Source: Chrysopilus asiliformis
Lineage: Eukaryota > Arthropoda > Insecta > Diptera > Rhagionidae
Length of the DNA: 64,000 nt
Reading direction: 5' to 3'
Assembly: GCA_964034945.1 (NCBI GenBank)
Contig: OZ035961.1
Coordinates: 87,252,124 to 87,316,123 of the forward strand
Positions 29,468 through 40,838 of the stretch are shown piece by piece (positions within the stretch are counted from its first letter, which is position 1; every line of letters begins with the position of its first letter). A program made the position numbers and the translations under genes. A model generated the notes under the pieces. That model saw nothing but the letters and a program-made list of their open reading frames with translations. It did no database searches and was not told the origin of the DNA.

Positions 29468-32400
29468 TCAAACATTAATCAGTTCCTCAAATGGTATATG
29501 AATGGGATTCGTAAATTCTATATGCTCATTCGAAATTGGTTCATCTGCAAAAAAATTATTGTTTTAAAATTTATACATATGAATTAAAATTTCAAAAAAC
29601 ACCTAAAATGGTCCTACTAAAGTCAATATTTCTGGCTACTTTATCTAGAAATTGCTGTGTCAGACGCTCCGTAATATTAACTGGCTTATAGTAAAGATAA
29701 CTTCGTTTTAGTCGATCAATCGATTGTGTCAAATCCCTTTTGCTACGAAATAGGGCCAAACTTATGTAAGATTGTGTCAGCGGAATGTTGTCCGATCCGA
29801 ATTCCTGGTTTAGGGAAAGTTTTTTTTATTCTTTATTGTTCAAAATATACAAAAACCTCGTTGAAATTACCAAACACTTTCCATTGATGCAGTATCTTTC
29901 ATCATCTGGGGAGCATTTTGTTCCAAATGGAAAAAGTCCATGATCGCTGTTAACCAAATAGAATCGATGGTGGAGATATTCGTCCTGACAAGCAACACGG
30001 CAACTTCTATCCGGATCCTTTACACTAGGCGAAATTTGCATCCCATAGCCCGATAGTCCTCTCACCTTCAATTTATACCGAGAGCATAGATTCTCGGCGA
30101 ACTCACTCGTTGTTTGTAATCTATCACAAGGCTGAAAAATAAATCGAATTAAAATCTGCTTATAAGACCAAAGGTTCAAAGATTGCTCACAATAATTTTT
30201 GGGGCACATAATTGCACGTTATTGGTATTGTCCATTTTCGATTTGATCACCTGAATACCTTTTGCCCGTTGCATACAACTGAAATGGCATCCAGATTTTA
30301 CAGTCCATAGGCTCTCGAAATTTGCATTATGATCGCTTGGTACGTGATTTGAGTGATGATTATTATACGTGTCTGATTTTCGCATTATATTAGTTGGATT
30401 TTGATTTGGATTTGGCCCATGCATGCCACTCCCAGGATAATCTACATTGGAAATATAACAAATAAACCAATTGTTAAAGTTTAATCGTCTGTTATCTTGC
30501 CATTATCATTTTTCAAGTAGGTCCGTAGACGAGCACTTTTAAAATCTCTGCCATTTTCTTGGTAAACTTGATTGGTCTGTTTCGATTCTTCTTGCACTTG
30601 CACCAAGCTCTGTGGACAGAACGCAGTGTCCATTTTATAATAATTGGTGGAGGAATTTGTGCATGAGAATTTTTCACAGCGTCCATTTACGCAATAGGAG
30701 GCATCATCGAATTCATAATTTTGAGTACGACATGTGGTTCCATCTGGAAATGTCCAACTACGTGATTTTGTTCCATTGTTCTTCGTTTGGCAAAACACTT
30801 TGCAAGAATCTTCAACTGAAAAAAGTTAAATAAAAAAATATTTGAAATTATACGTAAATATTGAAAAATAAAACCTACCGGACAAGGCAACATTTTGTAG
30901 TCCTTCGCCAGTTAATTCATTATCAAACTTCTTCGCTCTTTCGCAAATTTGTGTTGCAAAGTCATCTATCGTAGTTATTGCTATACTATAGCACTAAAAG
31001 TAATGATTTTTTTTAAACATTAACTGTTTTTGCTTAACCATATTCAATTGAAAATTACTGTATAAAAATTAAATGTTTGAATTTGATTTCTCTTAATTTA
31101 TTTTAGCAACGAACATTTAGTTACTTCAATTTATTTTCTTGTAAGACTGTTTTTTATACTATCTATCGCAAAAATTTTAGATACAGTGAAGCCGGATATT
31201 TCGAATTTTTCGATGACTCGAATTCCTCGATTACTCGATAATTTTTCAATTCCCTTGAAATTCCTATTTAAATCCATGATAATTTCGAAAATAATCCTCG
31301 ATAAATCAAAGTTTTACCAGTTTCTGACCGAAGGTATTCTAGAGATTAGAGACTACCTTATGAGATGAATTGAAGAGAAAATATTTTATCTTTCACTGTT
31401 TCCGTTATCTTTTACCGTTATTGAGATTTTTTCATTAAAATTTAAAACATAGATTTTTGCAAATTGCTTGAAAATGAAAACTAACGGTTTTTGGGGAAAA
31501 AAAGTTAAAAGGAGAATTGAAGATATAAAAATTGTCTACACTTTTGCATTTTAACGTAAATCGATATCTTTTACCGTTATCGAGATATTTCAGATTTTGT
31601 AAAAAAGAAATCATATTTTTGTATAATATATATTTTACGATATATTTTATAAGATATATTTTACTAATAGTAGGAATTAATTGCGCAGGAACGTAGATTT
31701 TGTATAAGAAAGTCCGTGTAAAAAAAGAGTGGGGTGTGTATGTTGCGATAACGAAATTCAAAATGAAATTATAATTTATTTTCATTGTGAGGGTAAAAAT
31801 ATAAAAAAAATTGATATCTGATCGCAAACAATTTAAAACTTTAAGTTTCCCGATATTACCCTCGATAAGTCATATTTTTAAATCCTCAATAACTCAAATT
31901 TTCATTTGTTTCCACCACCTTCGAATAACTGAGGTTCGACTGCATTACAGATTTTTTTTTTATATTATTTTTAAAAGTTTTGCTATAGTTAAATGTTTTA
32001 CCTGCTTCGGAGTGCACGACTCGTACTTTCTATCGCGGCCTGTGCATCGTTTCCTGAGTAAAAAAATATTTTCAATAATTAAACTTTTAAAAGCATTATT
32101 AAATCTAACCTATAATCTAAACAGCTTCTTAGAATCGTCTTTAGTCCAGTGCTTCCTTCCCTCAATCGGCCAGAAGATCCGTACAAACATCCGGAGTCAC
32201 AGTCACTTGGTTCGCCCCATTGGCTCCATGCTGGAGCCTAAAAAGTACAAAAACTGGGATTATCCGGATTTTATTCGAATTAAACATGTATTTTTATAAA
32301 AAAAGAAGTAGAATTCACCTTGTTGAAATTGTATTCGTGTCTTAAATTACTTAATTTCTTGTCCTCGACGAAATTGACTTTGTCCAAATGTTTTGTAACA

Positions 32401-35400
32401 GTTTGAACTTGTTTTGGCACTGAGTAGGATTCCATAAGTGCCGCTTTCATTACGCAGATACCACTTCGGCACCACTAGTAAAGTAAAAGAAATTAATTTT
32501 TATTCTCTACTACAAAGTGCGTAATACCCTAGATAACACACTAAGATATTTCAAGCGTGAACAACAAAAGGACATGAAAAATTGACCACAATCTCCAAGA
32601 CTATGTTTACACACAGATTGGGCATGAACATGGGACTGAACGAAACTGTCAAAATTCAGGCAAGACGAGGAAGTGGGGGTGTGTGTTGTTCACATCAGAT
32701 ATTTTTTTTATAGAATTTAAGCAAAAAACAAAATAAATTTAATGGATTTAATCATAAGAATTTAAAAAAATGAAGACGATTCTTTTTAGAAAAATGGTAT
32801 TATTATTGAAGAAATAATTACCATCATTTCACCACAATCAGTTCCCTCCAAAGCTGGATGCGATGTCCAAGTATAGCGATCTCGTTGACAATGCAAATCT
32901 CGACAAATATCAGCTAGGGGCTGTGATCGTGATCTTATACTATCCTTACCATATTTCAACATGCATTGCTGATCGGCATCGAATCTTTCACCAGGCAAAA
33001 TACCCTCCGCTGAATGGTCCAAACTGTTGCCAAATTTTCCTCGATCGAACATGCAATGTGATTGTGTTGTCCTAAGAAAAGATATTCCTTATTTTTTTTT
33101 AAATTTTATTTTGGTAGAAGAATACTCTAAAAACGTATTTAAATAGCTGCGGCTGCACTTTGACCACGTGATCTTGCCGCTACCGAGTGTAGGCGACATG
33201 ATATATAGACTAGGATCACAATTATTTTCGGATGTGTCATGTCTCATGCCAAGACTGAAAGATAATCAGTGTTATGTTTTTTTTTAAAGAATTTTGAAAT
33301 GGCAAAATTTACTTGTGGCCAATTTCATGGGCGACTACAAATACACTTTCAAAATGTTTTCCCTCGTTTATTGTACAGCTAGATGTTGAAGTACACATTC
33401 CAGCGACTGGTGCCAACCCAACAACTTGGCTGCTGACTTTGCCATTCTTACCAACGACGTATAAGTCAAGTCCTTTTTTAAAAAATTAAATGAATTTTAG
33501 ATTTTGTGTAAAATCAAGAAAATATACACTGAGCGAAATTTCCATACTTCCACAAAAAAAAATCTTGTTTTTTTAAACTAGAGTTAGTGTACTGCATTAA
33601 GACTTTCTAAATAATTTATTAAATTAAAAAATAATCATAATAGCTTGAAATATTTATTTCATAACTTATAAATTCATAACTTTTTAATATATTTTTTTAA
33701 CAAAACTGAGTATTCTACTTTAAAAAGTGCGAAATTTCCATAATTCCATAGTATAAAAAAACGTTTTTTCTCACAAAAAAAGAAAGTTAAATTTTGTTAG
33801 TAATGGGTACTTCCTCCTTTGTTTGCTATGACTTCAAACATCCTATTTGTCATACTAGATATAAGATTTTTTAATATATTTTCGTCAATACTGTTCCAGG
33901 CTTCCCGTATTGCTGTTTTTAACTCTTTAACGTTATTAAATTGCTTTGAATTGCCAAAAACTTTTCTTGATAAAATTCCCCATAGATTTTCTATTGGATT
34001 TAGATCGGGGGATCGAGCTGGCCAGTCCATTATAGGTATTTCTCTGTCCTTCAGCCACTTTTTTGTCAAATTGGAAACGTGAATGGGCGCATTGTCCTGC
34101 TGAAATACACTTCCTTCTGGCAATTGCTCCATGAAGTCGATCAAAACCTGGTCTAATAATTCGGTGTAATCTTCGGATTTCATTTTTGTACCTATCCAGC
34201 AGATTGGAGTCTTTTTATGGTAGGTGAAAGCCGCCCAAACCATAAGAGAACCCCCACCGAAATTTCGACTCAGGCAGACATCTTTAGTTCTTTGAAGATC
34301 ATGCCAATAATATTTAAAACCGTCTGGACCATCTAAGTTAAATTTTTTTTCATCAGAAAAAATTATATTTTTCCATTCCTCAGTCCATGTCATGTGCTCC
34401 TTCGCAAACTTTAATCTGGCATCCTTATGTTTTTTCTCAAGGGCTGGTTTAGCGAGTTTTTTCGTCCATGTAAAACGGTTACTTCCGGCTAGAATCTGTT
34501 GTACCCTACGTTTGCTGACAGGTAATTGCAATTCTGACTTAATTTCATTTGCTGTTACATTTTTTGAAGCCACTGTACGAAATAAGGCTCTCTGCTGCCT
34601 AATCGTCAATTTTTTATTTCCACCTGATGGATGATTTTTCCCGTAAGTCTTTTAATTTTAAATAGTTATTGACGACAACATGTGACCTTTGTATTTTTTT
34701 AGCAATTTCGCGATTTGAAAGACCAGCTTCTTTATAAATGCTAATTTTTATCTTTTCTTCTTGACTTAACAATTTTCCGCGCGGCATTTTCAAAATATTA
34801 ATTTAAAAAATAGCACATCAATACATCAACCACCAAATATTTCTTAAAATAACTGTCCAATATGACTCTGTTTAATTGACTGCAACAACATAATAATTAC
34901 ACTGCGTTAGAACCGAATTTACTGTGTGGAAGTATGGAAATTTCGCACCAAACAAACAACCGTTAGAATATTTTCTCATTTTACAAAGCAATAGTGCAAC
35001 AAAAGCGGAAAATATTTTGTGTACCGTTATTTTGGTGTATATATGCAATGAAACGAATGATTTTTTTTTCGAATATCGGGATATTACTCTGAATTTATTA
35101 AAAAAATAGAGTGGAACTATGGAAATTTCGCTCAGTGTATTATTTCTGTCCTTTCGTATGACGGTTTCATCAAAAACACGGTAAGGGGCGGTAAAACTTT
35201 AAAATAATTTAAAAAAAACAAACCGGGAAATTGGGAACGAAAAATATTTTTTTTTTAAATGTACGGATAATTTAAAATGTACGGATATATTATTTGAACT
35301 TGCAATGAAACCTACAAATAACATATGGGTTCCTGGCTATGTTGATTTGATCGTGATTATACTTATAAAAAATGCAAAAGAGTAGATAACAAAAAGTCGG

Positions 35401-38400
35401 TGCCATACCAGAGATATGAACAAAAAAAAAGTTTTTTTAATTGAATTTTACCAGTTAGTATCACAGCATGATCATAGTGCAAAACATCAGCATCCGACGC
35501 TGGGTTGAGTTTCCGCTGCCACATGCAGAAATTATTCAAAAATATATCAATATCACTGGACCGTCTCAGTTCCTTGGGATCACTATGTAAAATTTCCAAA
35601 CGTTTTAGAACGAAATTAATTTGATGGCCGAGCGATGGATGATGATACAATAATTGAACGCCATTTATCATTGCCAAAACAAACCGGATAAGATGCGATT
35701 CAGTTGCTTTTGGATAGTTTCGAGCCATATGCTTGAATAAATCCTTATCCACGAAAACCGCCGTCTCTATATGTAGCACCTGTGGAATCTTCCACTGCGT
35801 AGAAATGTGCCTTTTGACTCTGAGATCATCGTGTCCATGCCTTCTTAATAATGTACTCATCGTTAATAAATTATTATTAATATTATCGTTGCTACTATTA
35901 ACACTATTGTTATTGTTTTTGCTGATGATGTCTTTTTTTAATGTGATTTCAACTCGTTCTGATGTTTGAGAATGAAATTTATGCTGTTTTCCAACGGCCA
36001 TTTCCTCTTCTTGAGCACCTCGATGATAATCAGTTGAATTTTCGTTGCGTTTATGCTCATTTAATTCCTTTACGATGGCCATATCGGTGAAACCATCTGC
36101 GTCTGGCTCGAATAGTATGTCATTGACTCTTTTTCCGTAATTATTCTCATTCTGACTCTGATTTAAATTCCCATTCTCTTGCTGTTGTCGGTTTTGTTGG
36201 TTCCGAGTTTTTTGCTGTTGTCCATAATGTTGATCGACGATTGTGTGATTCTTTGGTCTAAAAATTATGTGTGAATTTTTACCAAAACGTTCTGGCAAGG
36301 GATGTATAATGAAACTGGTAGAATTATAATAAAACAATCCACGCTGATTTAGATTTTTCAAAAAGAAATACATGAAAAAAAAAAGATTTTAAGAAAATAA
36401 TTCAGAAAAATCAGTTAGAAGTCATTGGGCCTTACCAATGAACATTTATAAAGTCGAGTTTACTTAGTTTTGAAACTAGTAAATTTTAGTAGTTTACTAA
36501 AATATTACTACCAATGGCAAATTTAGTTTCGACTCTAACAAAAAATAAAGTATTTTAGTCTATGATTAAATTGTTACTAATGAGTTATGCTACATTTACA
36601 CGAATGACAAATTTGTCATTTTTTTCTTGTCATTATGTTAATTCCCGTGTAAATGGCATAATTTTTGTAATTTTTTCTGTCAGAAAATGTCAATCTCTCA
36701 TAAAAGAATGAACTTGTCCATTCTTTTATGCCAGATTGTCATTCGTGCAAACGCAATATTAGTTATGACAACTTTAGTATTCAACTTTTGTCATAACTAA
36801 TATTGCGTTTGTACGAATGACAATCTGGCATAAAAGAATGGACAAGTTCATTCTTTTATGAGAGATTGACATTTTCTGACAGAAAGAATTACAAAAATTA
36901 TGCCATTTACACGGGAATTAACATAATGACAAGAAAAAAATGACAAATTTGTCATTCGTGTAAATGTAGCATTAGTGACAACTCGTTGCTAAGAGCCATT
37001 AAAGTCTAGTAATAAAATTCACTAGTTTTAAGACTAAGTAAACTCGACTTTATAAATGTTCATTGGTAAGGCCCATTGTATTCACTTAAGCTAAAATGAA
37101 ATGTGGTTGATCCCTGCTAATAAATAGCGATCACTTACAATTCTATCCTTCTCGCAAAGGTCAAGGGCAGAATTCTCATTGCGGTAGAAACACTTTTCAT
37201 ACTCGGCTGCTAAATTATGCGAATTCTCGATGAATTGCGATGTATTCTCGTATCTTCGAATCAAAATGAATGCATCGTCTATAAGCTTTGGTGACTGTCG
37301 CAGTTCCATGTTGGATTGATCACTATCTGCAAGGTTAATTAAATGTGAGTATTTTTTAATTTAATCAGAATATTTAGGAAATGGAATTTTTCTTTTAAAA
37401 ACTCCTTAAATTGGTTTTGCTATTTTTTGAGATGTTGAGTTACTAACAATAGAAAACCTTTTAAGTGAACTTAAGTTCTGAAAACAAAGATAGATCTTAA
37501 ATAACAATCTTAACCCTAAAAGGCACGAGCTGTTTTTACCACGACGTGTGCACATCCTCTTTATTTTGAAAACGGCTCGACCAATTTTGAAAAAAATATA
37601 AGTAAGGATAATCCGAATATCATTTTTCCCATTTTAATCCCAAGGACCTGTAAGGATAATACGAACATCCTGTCTTCATTTTTTTTATGTCAAAAATACA
37701 CTCTGCGACCTTTTTAAGACCTATAATTTTTAATTTGATATTTCGAAAAAAAAATATTTGCGTTATTGTTACAGGTCCTTTGGACCAAAACAACGAATTT
37801 TAAACATGAGATTCGTAATCAGAGGCTCCCAAAATCAGCTAATGTAATTTTTCCAGAAAAAAATATTGAAAAAAGATATTCGCGTTATCCTTACAGGTCC
37901 TTGGGACCAAAATAACGAAATTTGGACATCAGATTCATGATCAGCGGAACCCAAAACTTCTAATGTAATTTTTTCTGAAAAAATGTCATGCGTTATCCTT
38001 ACAGAACCTAAATTCATTTTAACTCGCTTGAAAGCTAACTCAATCGCTTTCGCGTCCCTGAAAATCTAAAAAATCGCAATTTTTTTCACAATTGGTCGAG
38101 CCGTTTTCTAATTAGGGTGGTGTGCCTGAGAGGCATACGTCATGCTTTTGCCGTTTTTCAGACAAATGCAAATTTATAGAATAGAAATATATGTAAATTA
38201 TAGAATAGAAAAGTATATAATACTCTATAAAAATACCGTGTGAGAAAACGAAATCTGCCTCAGAAGCACACGTCGTGTCGTTTAGGGTTAATGTGATGAT
38301 AAATATTAGCAAACAGTTTGCGAGTCAGTTGTAATTTACTAACTAGAATAAAAACTTGTAATTTCTTTTGTCAGAAGTGAGAAAGAAATTTGTATTCGAC

Positions 38401-39001
38401 TGTGAGGCAATTTGTCACGAAAATCTCGTAAACGAAAGACATAAGTGACGAACTTTTTTTTTTTGAAAGATTTTCGTGAAGTTTTTCTAAATAAGAAAGT
38501 CTTAACAGATTTTTTCTATATTTTTATGAAACATTTGTTAACATTTTAAAAAGAACTTTTACCATAGAGGAATTTTTTAATACAGTGTATTTTGATTGCC
38601 TTTGAAATGTAAAAATTTAAAAAAATGTATATTCAAAAAAACCTTAAAATACAAAAAAAAAAAAAAGAAATTTAAGTGAAACCCTAATTTAGTTTCGCTT
38701 TTATTTAGCATTTATTTTCAAGTTATATAAGATTATATATAAAAAAAAGCAGTATAAAAAAATTATGCAATTGTGTATTGACATAATGCACGATTATACT
38801 CGCATGACAAGATTCTATTGTTATAAAGCGCCAGAGAAAATCAGTAAATATTTGTTTTTCCAGCATTCATTACAATTTGAGTAAGTTTTTATAATGTCTT
38901 ACCTTCAAGCTTAACGGACAGTAAACCTTCACTTGATCGCTTTGTACGCTTCCTTTGTGGCTGACTTTTCCGAGTAACGTGAACAATTTTAACGTGAGGC
39001 C
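29468..39001 (-). CDS. AdamTS metalloprotease (secreted, ADAMTS family)
   Basis: Extracellular zinc protease acting on matrix substrates. Exons: 39001-38903, 37326-37139, 36343-35452, 33472-33313, 33254-33126, 33071-32822, 32474-32319, 32237-32110, 32053-32002, 30993-30879, 30815-30501, 30441-30191, 30131-29871, 29804-29603, 29544-29468. Phases chain perfectly to 1091 codons including the stop. The prodomain (exons 1-3) ends at a furin-type site (RVKR|H). The catalytic domain is VFVVAHEIGH + NLGMRHD, the HExxHxxGxxHD zinc site split across an intron with its Asn codon made at the junction, plus the Met-turn YIMSPTLG. A disintegrin-like, cysteine-rich part (QQCMLKYG...) follows, then a TSP1 module (APAWSQWGEPSDCDSGC), then a Cys-rich/spacer region (RSWTFPDGTTCR, YCVNGRCEKFSC, YCINGKCL). 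All introns are GT-AG except 30500-30442, which needs a GC-AG border. The short reading to TAA at 30481 would give a truncated isoform. Which AdamTS paralogue this is I cannot say. Confidence 0.9.
31440..31730 (+). repeat. Repeat family R2, copy 2 (intronic)
   Basis: In the AdamTS intron between 32002 and 30993. Contains TTTTACCGTTATCGAGATAT, CGTAAATCGATATCTTTTACC and CGTAGATTTTGTATAAGAAA, shared with 20900-21190 and 44490-44960. Confidence 0.65.
33527..35137 (-). mobile_element. Tc1-like transposon, nearly intact, intronic
   Basis: Length 1611 bp. TIRs CACTGAGCGAAATTTCCATA(C/G)TTCCAC at both ends, one mismatch, flanked by TA (33525-33526 and 35138-35139). It sits in the AdamTS intron between 35452 and 33472, with its transposase on the same strand as the host gene. 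Confidence 0.95.
33797..34787 (-). pseudogene. Tc1-family DD34E transposase, single frameshift
   Basis: The start ATG at 34787 opens MPRGKLLSQEEKIKISIYKE. Next come a helix-turn-helix (LSNREIAKKIQRSHVVVNNYL) and, after the break, a second HTH (ANEIKSELQLPVSKRRVQQIL) and the catalytic triad: IIFSDEKKF (Asp 1), FQQDNAPIHV (Asp 2), NPIENLWG (Glu). The last two are separated by exactly 34 residues. A single extra base near 34647 (in the ACTTACGGG segment) throws the N-terminal piece out of frame. Otherwise the 991-bp coding region is 330 codons plus one base, full length for Tc1. Very young copy. Confidence 0.93.
36424..37077. mobile_element. Large foldback element, intronic
   Basis: Two arms of about 300 bp are near-perfect reverse complements. 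Outer part: TGGGCCTTACCAATGAACAT, AAGTCGAGTTTACTTAGT. Inner part: TACACGAATGACAAATTTGT, CATAAAAGAATGAACTTGTC, TTCGTGCAAACGCAATATTA. The loop is about 25 bp around 36775-36800. It lies in the AdamTS intron between 37139 and 36343. The inner and outer arms differ in conservation, so a palindromic element may be nested in another. Confidence 0.9.
37514..38287. mobile_element. piggyBac-like non-autonomous element
   Basis: TTAA at 37510-37513 and 38288-38291 flanks termini CCCTAAAAGGCACGA (left) and, inward from the right, CCCTAAACGACACGACGTGTG. A subterminal ACGACGTGTGCAC occurs near the left end too. TTAA duplication with CCCT ends is diagnostic of piggyBac. The interior holds three imperfect CCTTACAGGTCCTT(G)GGACC units related to the 14.1-kb satellite and no transposase. 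It lies in the AdamTS intron between exons 38903 and 37326. Confidence 0.82.
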
Positions 39002-40511
39002 CTTTGGGAAAAAGCAAAAAATAATTGACATTACAATAACTAAGAACTTTAAAAGAGGCGAACGTCTGCATAATTTCAACTGCTTTTGTTAATTTTTTTA
39101 AGAATAAAAAAAGGTAGATAAAAGCCCTCTATTTTCACAATTTTTTTTAAATAGAAGATGACATGCTTATCGTCTTCTTTTCCAGATAGTTGGGTCGTTA
39201 AATTGTTGCAGTTAATTTCAGAATGATTAAAATTTATTTTCTGGGAATTGTAAATTGAGAGATGGGAAATTTTTCTGTCTTCTTAGATCACGAACTTCAA
39301 TTCAACATGATCATCGTTTGAAATTTTATTCTGTACCGGAGCTGAGATAATTCTAGATGTTTTTTTTTGTTTACAGACAAAACGATTCTAAAGTGTTTCT
39401 TGCAAGATGAACTGATGGACAGATAAAAATCTTTACTCAATGAAACCATTTCAAATTTTTGCACTAAATAGGAATAAAAGGAATATTTAATCATTGTAAT
39501 ATAAATAATTTGTAAGCAACAACAGTTTAATAAATTATTGCTTTCGGCTTTTACATTTTATTGTACTAAATTCTGCGTTTAAATCAGTTATTCAAATGAG
39601 ATATTTTTCTACGATAGTAGAAATAATTGTAAAACGTTTAAGATGGATTTTTGTCTTTCAATCTATACATATAGTACAAATGTAAAGGGTAGATTTTTTT
39701 GTGTTTGTTCCGGCATCACGCAAAAACTGATTAACCGATTTAGATTAAACTTTGCACACGGGTATGAGTTACTTACAGAATTAAGGGCAGTATACCTTTT
39801 ATTGTCGTCCCCACTCTCCTACGATATCCCTTACCTGTTATCTCTTAAACCACTGAAGGGATTCGGATCCAGTTTTCACCAATAGAGGAAAAAATTAGGA
39901 AAAATGTTTGCCCACTAATTTTAACCCACCCTCAGCGCCGGTAGACCAACCCCGCTCTGGGTAGTTACTCGGTCTTCGGCAGGATTGGTTAAGGGGTGAG
40001 AACTCTATTATTGACTAATTTGTGTGGATTTTTATTACCTATATATATAAATATTTGTCACGACTGACGCCCAGCCCAAACCCTATAGCTAGAAATCTGA
40101 AATTTTCCCCATAAGGGGGTTAACGGCGGGTGGGTAGGGAGTTGGTGTCTTGAAACATTGATTGAAAAAATCTCATTTTGGTGGATTAGGGATCGCTGGC
40201 AACGAATTTGATTCGAGATCCTAAAAAGATACCGGTTTTTTCAAGTTATAAATCAAGCTGACAATTGAGAAAAAAAGATTTTTATGTCTATTTCATGTTA
40301 ATATTTTATTGAGAATGCAAACGAAAAAAATTGTTAAAAATTAATAGGTATTTAGATTTCCCACAAAAATTTATTATGCATATGAGGCGGATTTGAACCA
40401 GTCAGAAGCTAAAAATCTTAACTTTCCGCGAAATTTTTTGTGGGCTCTTAAAATTAAGTAGTTTAAATGATCAAAAACGTAAGACACTTCTTTGGGACAT
40501 TTATTTCATAC

Positions 40512-40838
40512 TAGCTTGCATACCCGTCGTTGTCGGGTTAAGTTTTTTCAATTTTTTTTGATGGTCTATGTTGGAGCTAAACTTCGGGCCAATCGGCTCG
40601 GTAGTTTCCCCGCGAAAGGGTAACATAGAGGAAGAGCTAAGTTTCGAGATGACTTTACCCCCTCCCCTTACTCCCCCACCCCTCGCGCTACTTTTCCGTA
40701 TGCCTATGTTGGAACAAGACCTACCACAGGCACACATGCCAAATTTCAAGTCAATCGGTTCAGCCGTTTTTGCGTGAAAGAGGAACAGACAGTCAGACAG
40801 ACAGACAGACACCAATTCATTTTATATATTAGTATGAT
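40512..40838 (-). mobile_element. Helitron-like non-autonomous element, compact copy
   Basis: Read on the minus strand it begins TCATACTAATATATAAAATG and ends with a small hairpin (ACCCG...CGGGT) shortly before CTAG. It is flanked 5' by A and 3' by T, as expected for a Helitron inserted at AT. The interior includes CAAACGGC-type text common to repeats at 24.3 and 50.8 kb: GGTTCAGCCGTTTTTGCGTG on the plus strand, GACAGACAGACAGACA near the 5' end. No Rep/helicase ORF is present. Confidence 0.55.

Noticed and set aside
31811..32299. 162-codon plus-strand ORF
   Set aside because: Antisense to two AdamTS exons and their intron; no domain.
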